64,000 nucleotides of DNA from Rothia sp. SD9660Na (GTDB taxonomy: Bacteria; Actinomycetota; Actinomycetes; Actinomycetales; Micrococcaceae). Position 1 is the stretch's first letter; every line of letters begins with the position of its first letter. Position numbers and translations under genes: made by a program. The stretch covers positions 1-64,000 of the forward strand of contig NZ_CP125946.1 of NCBI RefSeq assembly GCF_030064065.1, written 5' to 3'. The notes below the pieces were generated by a model, which saw only the letters and a list, made by a program, of their open reading frames with translations, searched no databases and was not told the origin of the DNA. This document shows, in pieces, positions 46,365 to 55,858 of this stretch.

Positions 46365-46760
46365 ATGCCGTCAAATGTCTTCTTTCTAATCCTGTCGGTT
46401 CTCATCTTCGTCATGGTCTTCGCCCAGGTGCGTAACCAGAAGATGAAGGAAAAGTACGCTGCCCTGTGGCTGCTCGTATCTGCGGCAATTATTGTGCTGG
46501 CGCTCTTCCCTCACCTGCTGAGCACACTTGCTGACCTGACAGGCGTCATCGTGCCTGTCAACCTGCTTTTCATGCTGGCAATTATCATGCTGATTGGTAT
46601 TTGCCTGCACCTGACTCTAGACCTTTCACGGCTGGGGGAAGATACCAGAACCTTGGCTGAAGAAGTGGCGATGCTCAGAGCCCAGTTAGAGCAAGGCAGC
46701 GCTGAACGCCCCCGTCACCCCATGCCTACTGAAAGCCGCCCAGAAGAAGAGGGCAAATAG
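46365..46760 (+). CDS. DUF2304 membrane protein
   Basis: A 131-residue protein with three membrane spans (FFLILSVLIFVMVFAQVR, then a YAALWLLVSAAIIVLALF span and a VNLLFMLAIIMLIGICLHLT span) and a coiled tail. This matches the DUF2304 family, regularly encoded next to GT2 enzymes. The likely role is to anchor or scaffold the glycosyltransferase; not proven. Starts 2 bp after the GT2 stop and is followed after 5 bp by a GT4 gene. Confidence 0.85.
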   Translation: MPSNVFFLILSVLIFVMVFAQVRNQKMKEKYAALWLLVSAAIIVLALFPHLLSTLADLTGVIVPVNLLFMLAIIMLIGICLHLTLDLSRLGEDTRTLAEEVAMLRAQLEQGSAERPRHPMPTESRPEEEGK

Positions 46761-46765
46761 AAACT

Positions 46766-47878
46766 ATGAATATCGCCTTCGTTATCAATAACTACCCCCC
46801 TAAGGTGGGTGGCCTTGAACAGCATGTTTCTGCCCTGTCAGCTGAGCTGCACAGGCTAGGGCATAAGGTCACTATTGTGACCCTCTCAGATACACCCGGT
46901 GTAAGCGTTGAAAACGGTATCAAGGTTTATCGGCTCAAGGAATACCTCACCGTCGACGGCATCCTCGGTTTCCCATCTCTAGTGGGTCTTACCCGCCTCG
47001 CTAAGGTGCTGAAGCGCGAGAATATCGATGTCATCTCGGTTCATACCCGCTTCTTTAGCATGAGCTGGTTTGGGGTTGCTTTAGGCCGAATGATGAAGAT
47101 TCCCGTAGTCCATACCGAGCACGGTTCGGGCTTTGTGGTCTCGGAGAAGGCTGTTATTCGCCTAGCAAGTCATCTGGTAGACCGTACATTAGGTGTGCTG
47201 ACACTCCGTGCAGCTTCTAAGGTTTTGGGTGTTTCTCAGCCCTCCTGTGATTTTGTTAAAAAGCTTTCAGGTGTAGATGCTGAGGTTTTTTATAACGTTT
47301 CCCCCCTGCCTATGGCTGCCCCTGAAGATGTTGTCTTCCAGCGGAAAAAGCTTGTCTTTTTAGCCCGTGTAGTTGAGGTGAAGGGCTGGCGGGCCTTTCT
47401 CGAAACTGTCCAGCAACTCCATGCAGAAGATGCTGAGATTACCGGTGTAGTACTGGGGGCTGGGGCCGACTTAGAGAAGGCTAAAGCCTATGCCGCTGAG
47501 CTGGGTATTTCTAACGCAGTAGATTTCAAGGGTTTTGTTGATCATACAACCGTAGCTCGTGAGCTTCGCGGAGCTACCCTGGTCAACCCCACCGTGGCGG
47601 CCGAAGGGTTCCAAACCACCATCATCGATGCTTACGTTTCACAGGCAGCAATCGTCACCTACGATGTATCGAGCGCCCGGGTTCTTAAGGACGCCGGGGT
47701 TCGGGTTCACATTGTTGAGCAGCAGGGTGTAGCCCAGCTGGCAGTAGCCGTACGTGCTGAGCTCGCCCAGGGCCCGCAGGCATACCCCGTAGAAGACCTC
47801 CAGCAGTGGGGCTGGGCTAGCCAGGGTAAGGCCTATGAGCAGGTTTTGCGTACATTCACTAACGGGTCAGGAGCTTAG
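46766..47878 (+). CDS. Glycosyltransferase family 4
   Basis: A 370-residue GT-B fold protein: NNYPPKVGGLEQHVSALSAEL in the N-terminal domain and the C-terminal donor domain with KLVFLARVVEVKGWRAFL and NPTVAAEGFQTTIIDAY. It would add a hexose to the growing glycan. It ends 2 bp before the next GT2 gene, so translation is tightly linked. Confidence 0.9.
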   Translation: MNIAFVINNYPPKVGGLEQHVSALSAELHRLGHKVTIVTLSDTPGVSVENGIKVYRLKEYLTVDGILGFPSLVGLTRLAKVLKRENIDVISVHTRFFSMSWFGVALGRMMKIPVVHTEHGSGFVVSEKAVIRLASHLVDRTLGVLTLRAASKVLGVSQPSCDFVKKLSGVDAEVFYNVSPLPMAAPEDVVFQRKKLVFLARVVEVKGWRAFLETVQQLHAEDAEITGVVLGAGADLEKAKAYAAELGISNAVDFKGFVDHTTVARELRGATLVNPTVAAEGFQTTIIDAYVSQAAIVTYDVSSARVLKDAGVRVHIVEQQGVAQLAVAVRAELAQGPQAYPVEDLQQWGWASQGKAYEQVLRTFTNGSGA

Positions 47879-47880
47879 AA

Positions 47881-48726
47881 ATGACATCTTTGCCTGAGCT
47901 ATCTGTTGTTATACGAAGTGGGGCTTTGAATAAGTGGCTTGAAAGCACGGTACATTCGGTGCTGGCTAGCTACGACGTTGATCTCGAAGTAATTCTGGTG
48001 CTTAACGGCCCTACGATTACTCTTGACTCCGAAGGCCGCGCCGCTGACGAAAAATCCTACCCCTGGCTCGCAGACCCGCGCCTGACCGTCCTGCGCTTTG
48101 ATCGGTATATTGGTGTCAGTAACGCGATGCGGGCAGGCTGCGATGCCGCCCAAGCAGCTCTTATCGCCAATGTTGACGGGGATGACCTCATCACTCCTAC
48201 AAAGTTCCGCCGTCAGTTAGACTACCTAGCTGCCCACCCTGAATGTGTTCTTGTGGGTACTGGGGGAGACCTCATTGACGAAAATGGCCGAGTTACGGGT
48301 GAACTCAAAGCTCCAACCGGTGACGATGTTCGGCGTAGCATGTTGCTGTTCAACCCTATCCCGCATTCATCGGTGGTGTTCCGGGCTGCAGCCTACCACC
48401 AGGCAAAAGAGTACCGTCAGGATCTCACTCAGTTCGAAGACTATGACCTCTTTCTGCGTTTGGCAGCGCTAGGGCCTGTAGCGATGTTGCAGGGGAATGA
48501 AATCCAGTACCGGGTGCATACCACCAATATCAGTAAGGGGGCTGGGGCCCGCGGTGACCATATCACAGCAGTTACCAGTGGCCGCCGTCAGCTGGCGAAA
48601 GCACTCGGGGTTCCTGCCGTTCTAGCGCTACCGCCCCACCTCCTGTGGCGAGGTGTCCAGTTTGCGCGGGCGTCCGGCCTGATCCGCCCCGTGCACGAGT
48701 ACTTCACCTACTTCAAACGTTCCTAA
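47881..48726 (+). CDS. Glycosyltransferase family 2
   Basis: A 281-residue GT-A transferase with VRSGALNKWLESTVHSVLAS, the metal-binding ANVDGDDLITPTKFRRQ and a catalytic-acid region FEDYDLFLRLAALG. It is the last gene of the rightward five-gene block 43507-48726 and probably adds another sugar. Acceptor unknown. A hairpin terminator follows. Confidence 0.9.
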   Translation: MTSLPELSVVIRSGALNKWLESTVHSVLASYDVDLEVILVLNGPTITLDSEGRAADEKSYPWLADPRLTVLRFDRYIGVSNAMRAGCDAAQAALIANVDGDDLITPTKFRRQLDYLAAHPECVLVGTGGDLIDENGRVTGELKAPTGDDVRRSMLLFNPIPHSSVVFRAAAYHQAKEYRQDLTQFEDYDLFLRLAALGPVAMLQGNEIQYRVHTTNISKGAGARGDHITAVTSGRRQLAKALGVPAVLALPPHLLWRGVQFARASGLIRPVHEYFTYFKRS

Positions 48727-48742
48727 ACCAAGGACTTAAACC

Positions 48743-48770
48743 CAGAGGGGCAGCGCTAGCTGCCCCTCTG
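48743..48770. terminator. Bidirectional terminator between GT2 and flippase
   Basis: 12-bp stem CAGAGGGGCAGC/GCTGCCCCTCTG with loop GCTA, between convergent genes. Confidence 0.8.
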
Positions 48771-48779
48771 CGGTCTACC

Positions 48780-50075
48780 CTATACAGCCGGTGTGGACGC
48801 CCCTGACCGGGTTCGTGCCTCCATACCGATCAGATGCACAGCCGCACCAATTATTGGGCTAACCACCAGTGCCACGATAGTCCTGGCCTCAAGCCCCAGC
48901 GGCAGCAAAAGACAGCCAAAAGCCACCAGAACAGTGAGCACCCAGCCAGCAAGATAAATACGGTGGGCCCCCATCGCGAGGGTAGCTGTTCCTGACAGCG
49001 TTGTGACCGCCAGTAGGGCTGCAGCAAAGGTAAGAGCGGCCAGGAAAGCCCCGTCGAGCTGCCCAGTATACTTCTCATAAATTTCATCGAACAGCCAGGG
49101 CCCGAGAAGATAAGCGGCCCCCGCACCTGCCAGGCCAAGGGCCAGTAAAGCTCCCACCGGTTTAAGCAGGGCAGCGGTAGGACGCTGAGAGTGGGCCAGG
49201 AAATAAGAGACAGCAACACCCTGAAAAGCCTGCAAGGGAAGCATGATAGGAGCACGGGTAATCGAGATACCCAAAATAATTGCAGCTAGAAGCGCGGCAG
49301 ACTCAGGCGTAGCAGTGGAGCTTGTCGCCTCCAAGAAGATAGGGAAGCCCGTAGACATAGCAGCTATAGCGACAGCGGTGCCCACCGCCAGCATCATGCC
49401 ACGATAAGCCGCCCCAGGGCGTCCTACCAATCGTAAGCGGGTGGCACCCCGCACCCTGGGGGAGAAAACTACGAAGACCAGCCAGAGAAAAGCGGTTGCC
49501 AGAAAGGAAAGCTGGAAGGCCAGTAGACCTGCCCCCAGCGCAGATGCGAGCAGGGTGCACAAGAAACAGAAAATACCACCGGTTGAAATTAGCAGGGCGT
49601 ACTCCGTCCAGGCCCGGGTGCCAGCCATCGCCCCAATGCAGTAGACATGGCAGGCATAGACGGCCGTTACTAGCGTAATGAGAAGTACGGTTCTCCAGTC
49701 TCCTGCTGGCAAAACTGTGCCGAGCCACACCGGTGTAAGAGCAGCAAAGATAATAGCGCAGGTAACCCCCACCCAGGTCGCTACCACAAGAGGGTTATAG
49801 GTGCTTTCCCCGGGGGCACGGGTAGCCTTCTTCTGCTGACTGAGCTGGTCAGAACCAATCAGACGTGCAGACTCTTGCTGCACTCCAAGGAGGGTGGCGA
49901 AGACCAAAGAAGTAAGAGACCAGAAAACCAAAAAATCTTTGTTGTCTTCGACCGTTAAAGACCGGGCAGCTAGCCAGGTCACCAAGAAAGTAGTACCCGC
50001 GCTAATAATGGATGAAGCCGTAATAAAAAGCGACTGGCCGCGACTAATCACAGCTTCGGTAGGTTCTTCGCTCAC
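48780..50075 (-). CDS. Wzx-like polysaccharide flippase
   Basis: A 431-residue protein with about 12 membrane spans in two bundles, of the oligosaccharide-flippase type (MOP superfamily): GQSLFITASSIISAGTTFLV near the N-terminus, a conserved PIMLPLQAFQGVAVSYFL in the middle. It likely moves the lipid-linked sugar chain across the membrane. It lies inside the glycan locus but in the opposite direction to its neighbours. Substrate unknown. Confidence 0.8.
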   Translation of the reverse strand: MSEEPTEAVISRGQSLFITASSIISAGTTFLVTWLAARSLTVEDNKDFLVFWSLTSLVFATLLGVQQESARLIGSDQLSQQKKATRAPGESTYNPLVVATWVGVTCAIIFAALTPVWLGTVLPAGDWRTVLLITLVTAVYACHVYCIGAMAGTRAWTEYALLISTGGIFCFLCTLLASALGAGLLAFQLSFLATAFLWLVFVVFSPRVRGATRLRLVGRPGAAYRGMMLAVGTAVAIAAMSTGFPIFLEATSSTATPESAALLAAIILGISITRAPIMLPLQAFQGVAVSYFLAHSQRPTAALLKPVGALLALGLAGAGAAYLLGPWLFDEIYEKYTGQLDGAFLAALTFAAALLAVTTLSGTATLAMGAHRIYLAGWVLTVLVAFGCLLLPLGLEARTIVALVVSPIIGAAVHLIGMEARTRSGASTPAV

Positions 50076-50153
50076 GGAATCTCTATCTTCTATGACGATA
50101 AGGAAAGTATCTCTAGCTTATCCGTCTTGCCACTCCAGAAGGCGTTCTAAGGT

Positions 50154-51182
50154 ATGCCGTATGATGGTTTTGTGCCACACTCCTCACATCGTTCACCCGC
50201 TGCCCCTGTGCTCTCAATCGTCGTGCCCGCGTATAACGAAAGCGCGGGAATTCAAACGTTTCACGAGACACTTCTACTTCCAGCATTAGCTGCTGTTACG
50301 GAGCGTCTTGCTGAGCGCTCCATGGGGGCTGACCCCTACGAGATTATCTATGTGAACGATGGCAGCACAGATAACACCCTTGAGAAGCTCCAGGAGCTTG
50401 CCCAGGGGAGTGCTACGACACGAGTAGTTAATCTGTCGCGGAACTTTGGTAAAGAAATCGCTACAACGGCAGGTATTGAAGTTGCCCTCGGGCAGGCTGT
50501 GCTTATTATGGACGCGGACGGCCAACACCCACCTGCCTATATCAGTGATTTCCTATCCCGTTGGGAAGCTGGCGCCCAGGTTGTGGTAGGTGTGCGCTCG
50601 AACGATGCTGGTGGCTTCTTCAAGACCCAAGGATCAAGGTTCTTTTACCGAATCCTCAACTCGATTTCGGAGAGTCAGACGGTGCCCCGGTCTACAGACT
50701 TCAGACTGCTAGATCGAGTTGTTGTAGACGAGTTTCTGCGCTTTAGCGAACGAAATCGCATAACTCGAGGCCTCATAGACTGGCTGGGCTTTAAACGCGA
50801 TTACATAGAGTTTGAAGCTCCTGACCGTCTGGCAGGCGAAGCTACCTACAGCATGCGTAAGCTCGTGGGTCTGGCCCTCAACAGTTTCACCACGATGAGT
50901 ATTAAGCCTCTTTTTGCTTTCGGTTATCTGGGGCTCTTTATCACCCTGCTAGCTCTTGTCGCGGGGCTGACGATTATTGTGCAACAGTTCCTGATGGGGG
51001 ATCCTCTTGGCTGGGACATCACCGGTTCCGCCATGGTCGGAATACTCGTAGCCTTCCTCGTTGGCGTACTTTTGGTAGCGCAAGGAATATTGGCTATCTA
51101 CCTGTCTCACATCTATGTCCAAGCCCAGGGGCGCCCCCTCTACGTTATTGACCGCACCTCATCACGAAACCTTATTGGCTAG
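50154..51182 (+). CDS. GtrB-like polyprenyl-phosphate glycosyltransferase
   Basis: A 342-residue GT2 with a cytoplasmic catalytic domain (LSIVVPAYNESAGIQTFHET, YVNDGSTDNT, IMDADGQHPPAYI) and two C-terminal membrane spans (ALVAGLTIIVQQFLMG and AFLVGVLLVAQGILAIYLSH). This is the GtrB/ArnC type that charges undecaprenyl phosphate with a sugar. ATG 50154 has no strong site; GTG 50172 is an alternative. A 12-bp word AAGGCGTTCTAA at 50139-50150 also occurs in the palindrome at 17635. The GtrA-like gene follows after 3 bp. Confidence 0.9.
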   Translation: MPYDGFVPHSSHRSPAAPVLSIVVPAYNESAGIQTFHETLLLPALAAVTERLAERSMGADPYEIIYVNDGSTDNTLEKLQELAQGSATTRVVNLSRNFGKEIATTAGIEVALGQAVLIMDADGQHPPAYISDFLSRWEAGAQVVVGVRSNDAGGFFKTQGSRFFYRILNSISESQTVPRSTDFRLLDRVVVDEFLRFSERNRITRGLIDWLGFKRDYIEFEAPDRLAGEATYSMRKLVGLALNSFTTMSIKPLFAFGYLGLFITLLALVAGLTIIVQQFLMGDPLGWDITGSAMVGILVAFLVGVLLVAQGILAIYLSHIYVQAQGRPLYVIDRTSSRNLIG

Positions 51183-51185
51183 TCC

Positions 51186-51593
51186 ATGCTAGATTTCATA
51201 CAACGCAATAAAACCCTGGTCCGCTATATCCTTGTGGGCGGAACCGGTGTGCTGTTTGAACTTGCCGTGATCTTTGTGGCAGTTAGGGTTTTTTCTGCCA
51301 GCGACGCCGCTGCCGTTACTGCCAGCTACTGGCTGGGTGTGGCTTTCTCTTTCCTGCTTCAAAAGTTCTTCGCTTTTGAAAATAAGGACGTCCGGGTCAA
51401 GTCCGTGGGGTATCAGACGGTCTCCTTTGCTGCACTTCTCGCTGTCAATTACATTTTTACTCTTGTCTTCGTGCACTTCACGGCGGCCTTCTTGGGCGTC
51501 TACCTAGCACGTATGGTGGCTCTTGTCATTACTACCGGGTGGAACTTCTTTGCCTACAAGTTCATTATCTTTAGGAAAACTGGCAATGCATAA
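51186..51593 (+). CDS. GtrA-like protein
   Basis: A 135-residue protein with four membrane spans, of the GtrA family that is thought to flip or help flip lipid-linked sugars: LVRYILVGGTGVLFELAVI, then ALLAVNYIFTLVFVHFT and ARMVALVITTGWNFFAYKFI. It forms a pair with the GtrB-like transferase upstream. It overlaps the next gene by 8 bp. Confidence 0.88.
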   Translation: MLDFIQRNKTLVRYILVGGTGVLFELAVIFVAVRVFSASDAAAVTASYWLGVAFSFLLQKFFAFENKDVRVKSVGYQTVSFAALLAVNYIFTLVFVHFTAAFLGVYLARMVALVITTGWNFFAYKFIIFRKTGNA

Positions 51594-53073
51594 AACTCTC
51601 ATTTCTCAGCAGACCGAGCCTATGCGTCGAAACTTTCTACCCATCGTGGCTCTCGCCGTTCTCGCTACCCTGGTTGCCGGTACTTTCCTTTATTTCGCGG
51701 CCCGTGCCAGCATCATTGCGGACGATTTTAGCTACTTCAACGTCTACGCTCACCAGGGGAACCCTTTTACCTACGTCGTAGACCACTACCTCACTCATAA
51801 TGGGCGTATCGGGCAGGCCTCCCTCTTCGCCTTCACCTACGCTCTTCTAGGTCAAAGCGCTATACAACTCGTCCCTGCTCTCATGTTCCTTACCCTCGTA
51901 GCGGCAGTGGCATACATGATGAGGCGTTTGGTAAGTTTTGAGCAGTCGCCCATAGTTGTTTCGCACAGCTTAGCTACCCTTATTGTTGCTGGTGGACTTG
52001 TGCTTTCACCCAGTATGTTTGACTCCTACCTGTGGCTAACATCGAGTACTGTCTACCTGGGTGGGCTTACCTTTACCGCTCTAACCTTTTGTCTAGCTTT
52101 CTTTCTTGCAGAACGAAAAATCACCACCCGAGGGGCTCTTGCCCTGGCCCTAGCTGCAACCTGGGCAGGTATGTTCACGGAGCCGCTGACTATTTGCACC
52201 GGTATCGCTGGTTTCCTTCTGCTGGTCGCTGGCCTTCTTAGGCGCAAAGCAACTTTACGTCTCGTAGGAGGGGCTCTCTGGCTGGGATCCCTTCTGGGCT
52301 TTGCCCTCATCTATTTCTCACCTGGAACTATGGCCCGCAGGGAATATTATGGGACAGAAATATCTCTCACTGGGATCCTCAAAAATCTACCCTCCGACCT
52401 CTCCCTCTTCTTCGGGCACTCCTCTGACTGGGGATATCTGCTCATTGCTATCTCGGCACTTTCCCTCTACGCCCTGAGCGCCCCTACCTGGAGGGTGTCC
52501 CTGCACCCCCTACAACTCATGGGGCTGGCTTTAGCAGTCTTTGCCATCTACTTCCTTGCCCACACCGTTATTGCAAAAACAGGTAGCCCCACCATCGCCC
52601 TGCGCACCTTCACCAACCCTGCGTTCGCTATGGCTATCACTAGCCTGCTAGGTTTGCTTGCCCTAGTGCGCCTCGTAAGCCCTCACAAAGCTAAAGTTCC
52701 TGCCCTGCTGGGAGCTGGCGTCCTCGCGCTTCTTATGCTTTTGCCTGCTATTTCCTACACTGCCACCACCGCCACGGCCCTCAACCTGCGCGCAGAGCAT
52801 TTGCAGCTTCGCAGCGAATTAATCGCCCAACAGCGTGCTGAGAAGGGCGCCGATGAGCCTATCGAGTTTGTCCCGGTGCGTATCGCACTTGTCAGTGAGG
52901 CCGTAGACCTCCACCCCGCAGGGTCCCCTCAAATCGAGTGGGTCATCAATGCAATCAGTACCTGGTACGGAGTCGACGACGTTAGCCGGGTAGTAGTTGT
53001 TCCCGAGCCTGCCGATTACTGCCTTCCCGCTAGTCATCTTGTGAAAGCAGACCTTACCTGCCCCGCCTCGTAA
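51586..53073 (+). CDS. Multi-span membrane protein, DUF6056/GT-C-like
   Basis: A 495-residue protein with about 11 spans. The first extracytoplasmic loop contains ASIIADDFSYFNVYAHQGNP and HNGRIGQASL; the acidic DD after the first span is reminiscent of GT-C glycosyltransferases that use lipid-phosphate sugars. It probably uses the sugar delivered by GtrB/GtrA to decorate the glycan. ATG 51586, AGGAAAAC upstream, overlapping the GtrA gene. Family assignment is by resemblance only. Confidence 0.65.
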   Translation: MHKTLISQQTEPMRRNFLPIVALAVLATLVAGTFLYFAARASIIADDFSYFNVYAHQGNPFTYVVDHYLTHNGRIGQASLFAFTYALLGQSAIQLVPALMFLTLVAAVAYMMRRLVSFEQSPIVVSHSLATLIVAGGLVLSPSMFDSYLWLTSSTVYLGGLTFTALTFCLAFFLAERKITTRGALALALAATWAGMFTEPLTICTGIAGFLLLVAGLLRRKATLRLVGGALWLGSLLGFALIYFSPGTMARREYYGTEISLTGILKNLPSDLSLFFGHSSDWGYLLIAISALSLYALSAPTWRVSLHPLQLMGLALAVFAIYFLAHTVIAKTGSPTIALRTFTNPAFAMAITSLLGLLALVRLVSPHKAKVPALLGAGVLALLMLLPAISYTATTATALNLRAEHLQLRSELIAQQRAEKGADEPIEFVPVRIALVSEAVDLHPAGSPQIEWVINAISTWYGVDDVSRVVVVPEPADYCLPASHLVKADLTCPAS

Positions 53074-53161
53074 GCTCTCGGAGACCTAACCGGTGCCTGT
53101 GGTAGACTGCCCAAGTTGCCCAGCCACCGGGTAGCAACCGCACCACAGAGAAGCAGCATAG

Positions 53162-55309
53162 ATGAACCGAACTCGCCACAGACACAAGCCCTTGGGCAGC
53201 TTCATTGAGCAACCCAAATTCAGGCCAGAAGTGCAGGGGCTCCGTTCCCTGGCAGTCCTTCTCGTGGTCATGTATCACGTCTGGTTCGGTAAAGTCTCTG
53301 GCGGTGTCGATGTCTTCCTCTTCATCTCAGCCTTCCTGCTCTCGCTGTCGTCCTTACGTAAGATTCAGGAGGGCAAGCCCCTCAAGGTCGTCAGCTACTG
53401 GCTCCACGTCTTCCAGCGCCTACTGCCGGCGGCTGCAACCGTCATTCTGGCTACCCTGATAGCCGCCTACTTCATCATTGCCCCCTCCCGCTGGGCGTCC
53501 CTGCTGGCCGATGCTAAAGCAGCCCTCTTTTACTTCCTCAACTGGCGCCTGGCCTTCACCTCAGTGGACTACTACGCCCAAGATGCCACCCTTAAAACCC
53601 CCTTCCAGCATTTCTGGTCTCTCTCCATGCAGGGCCAAATCTTTATTCTCTGGCCCCTGCTGTTTGCCTTCGTGGCTTTTCTTGTGGGCTACCTGCGCCT
53701 AAAGGTGCTGCCCACGGCTCTGCTCGTCTTCGGCACGGTTTTTGTCACCTCTCTTACCTTCTCTATCATCGAGACCTCCACCAACCAGTCCTTTGCCTAC
53801 TTCGACACCCGCACCCGCCTTTGGGAGTTTGCTGCGGGTACCCTGCTCGCTATGCTCGTGCTGGCCTGGCGAGTGCCGTCCTGGTTGAAGGTACCCATGG
53901 GTTGGGTTGGCGTTATCGGCCTAATGACCTGTGGCTGGCTCCTGCCTGTTGAGCGTGCCTTCCCCGGTTATCTGGCCCTCTGGCCCCTGCTATCGGGCGC
54001 CTTCGTTATTGCCGCGGGGCAGACCGGCTCCCGTCTAGGTGTAGACCGTCTTCTTTCAGCTAAACCTCTACAGAAGATGGGGGCAATCTCTTACTGCCTC
54101 TATCTGGTGCACTGGCCCATTCTCATCCTCTACACCACCGCTATCGGAGAGCCTAAAGCGGGTTGGCTTGACGGAGCCCTGGTTATTCTCTCATCTATCG
54201 CGGTAGCGTGGCTCCTGCACAACCTTGTTGAAAAGCCTCTACGAGCCTGGGAAAAGAAACCCAGCTGCCGTGCCCTGTGCCACGCAAGGTACAGCAAAAC
54301 ACCCTGGTCTGGTAACCACAAGAAACTCCAAAGCTCTTGGGCCCGACCCGCAATCGTGATAGGTACTGTGCTGCTATTAGCAGGGGGAACTGTCGCCAGC
54401 ACCCAAGTATGGCTTAACTTAAAAATCCAACAGTGGCAGGCAGATTCCGCTCTCGCTGGGACTGCGCGCTTTCCTGGAGCCTTGGCAGCGGGGACAACTC
54501 AGACATACTCAGACCCTGCTATCCCTATGTACCTCGACGAAAATCATTGGGAAATTTTAGAGCATAGCTGCAACACCTATCCCGGGCTAGAATACAGCCA
54601 GATTGAGACCATGGATGAAGATAGTTACTGCTCCTACTCCCTTACTGCTGGATCCTATGATGCTCCTATCCTCGTTGTTGCAGGTGACTCTCACGCAAAC
54701 TTCTCAACACCCATCTATCAAGAGTTAGCTACCTCCTATGGCATGAACCTCATGGCTATCTTTCGGCCCGGGTGCAGGCTATCTGTACCTAATCAGAGCT
54801 GGTCAACAGGCGACCCTGCCCAAACTCCATCGTGTAAAGAATTCAACTCTCGTGTACTTGATGCCATGGAGATTATTGAGCCAGAGTATGTAGCCCTCAT
54901 ATCAACCCGTACCTGGGCTAACAGTAGCAGCGAGGTTCCTGTTGAAGGTCTCAATGCTCTAGCGCACCGGTTCGAGAACCAAGGGACCGAAGTTATCGCT
55001 CTACGCGACAATCCTCGCTTCCTCAACGATATGTTCACCTGTGCTGAAGCTGCTCGTCCCGACTGCGTCTCCCCCTCAAAAGAACACCTAGCCGATACGA
55101 ACCCAGCATTGGCCGAGTTAAAAGAACTCACCAATGTTTATCAGGTTGACCTTACCAACGCTTACTGTCCTGAAGGGCTCTGCCAGGCTGTAATTGGAAA
55201 CGTCAAGGTCTACCTTGACAATAACCACATCACTAAACAATTTGCGGTTACCACCACCTCACTTGTTGAAGACCAGCTCCTAGCACAAGGGTGGAATCCA
55301 GCCCGTTAG
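53162..55309 (+). CDS. Membrane acyltransferase 3 with SGNH domain (OafA-like)
   Basis: A 715-residue protein: ten membrane spans of the acyltransferase-3 family (RPEVQGLRSLAVLLVVMYHV; FSTPL region DATLKTPFQHFWSLSMQGQ) and a C-terminal SGNH hydrolase-like domain with block I VVAGDSHANFSTP (Ser about 510). OafA-type proteins transfer acetyl groups to surface sugars such as O-antigen or cell-wall glycans. It closes the glycan locus and probably acylates its product. ATG 53162. Confidence 0.9.
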   Translation: MNRTRHRHKPLGSFIEQPKFRPEVQGLRSLAVLLVVMYHVWFGKVSGGVDVFLFISAFLLSLSSLRKIQEGKPLKVVSYWLHVFQRLLPAAATVILATLIAAYFIIAPSRWASLLADAKAALFYFLNWRLAFTSVDYYAQDATLKTPFQHFWSLSMQGQIFILWPLLFAFVAFLVGYLRLKVLPTALLVFGTVFVTSLTFSIIETSTNQSFAYFDTRTRLWEFAAGTLLAMLVLAWRVPSWLKVPMGWVGVIGLMTCGWLLPVERAFPGYLALWPLLSGAFVIAAGQTGSRLGVDRLLSAKPLQKMGAISYCLYLVHWPILILYTTAIGEPKAGWLDGALVILSSIAVAWLLHNLVEKPLRAWEKKPSCRALCHARYSKTPWSGNHKKLQSSWARPAIVIGTVLLLAGGTVASTQVWLNLKIQQWQADSALAGTARFPGALAAGTTQTYSDPAIPMYLDENHWEILEHSCNTYPGLEYSQIETMDEDSYCSYSLTAGSYDAPILVVAGDSHANFSTPIYQELATSYGMNLMAIFRPGCRLSVPNQSWSTGDPAQTPSCKEFNSRVLDAMEIIEPEYVALISTRTWANSSSEVPVEGLNALAHRFENQGTEVIALRDNPRFLNDMFTCAEAARPDCVSPSKEHLADTNPALAELKELTNVYQVDLTNAYCPEGLCQAVIGNVKVYLDNNHITKQFAVTTTSLVEDQLLAQGWNPAR

Positions 55310-55362
55310 TAGGGGGACTCCAATATCGTCACAGGCCGGAAACCACAATGGGAAACATCTCA

Positions 55363-55386
55363 GCCCCGGCTTTGACCAGCCGGGGC
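55363..55386 (+). terminator. Hairpin after the acyltransferase
   Basis: A 9-bp stem GCCCCGGCT/AGCCGGGGC, loop TTGACC, 54 bp beyond the stop codon. Confidence 0.6.
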
Positions 55387-55463
55387 ACCCGCGCATACGC
55401 TCAGGGTACTACCGTACGCACACACGCCGGGCAGGTGTAGCCGAGCCGGGCATCCTTAAATCC

Positions 55464-55797
55464 ATGATGGTGCTGCTTGCTCCCGCCCTGCTGGTACTGT
55501 GCCGGGTCTTCCAGGGGTTATCAGCGTCGGGTGAGCAGGCGTCCGCTATCTCAATGTCGCTGGAGCACGCCCACGACCACCAGCGCGCCTTCACCACCTC
55601 CTGGACCCTGCACGGCACCCAGTTCGGTTCCCTGCTCGCAACAGCGGTCTTCCTGCCCTTTGCGGCCCTACCCGAAGAAGACCTGCTCAGCTGGGGCTGG
55701 CGCGTGCCCTTCTGGCTTGCCTGTGTGCGCTGACTGCTCGTGAGACCGGAAAGCTGACCCTGGCAGAGGTCGACCGGGTGCAGGAGCACTAGTTTTT
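55464..55797 (+). pseudogene. Fragment of an MHS-family MFS transporter
   Basis: The segment LLVLCRVFQGLSASGEQASA with SMSLEHAHDHQRAFTTSW and WRVPFWLACVR matches the middle of MHS-family (metabolite:H+) transporters, but the N-terminal spans are missing and the frame stops at 55733. A short C-terminal tail in the next frame (RETGKLTLAEVDRVQEH and stop, ending about 55791) is the transporter's end. So the gene has lost most of its length. Its tail lies in the left 102-bp repeat. Confidence 0.75.
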
Positions 55798-55845
55798 CTG
55801 AGGGTAAGGACGCGCCCGCCCCGGCTTGTGTGAGCCGGGGCGGGC
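55744..55845. repeat. Left 102-bp direct repeat
   Basis: Matches 56939-57040 at 99 of 102 positions. It contains the tail of the MFS transporter and a terminator hairpin. Two of the three differences are compensatory changes in the hairpin stem. Confidence 0.9.
55814..55845 (+). terminator. Terminator inside the left repeat
   Basis: A 13-bp GC-rich stem with loop TGTGTG; same hairpin as in the right repeat, but the outer GGACGCG pairing is lost on the right arm. Confidence 0.7.
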
Positions 55846-55858
55846 ACTCTGGTATTCC

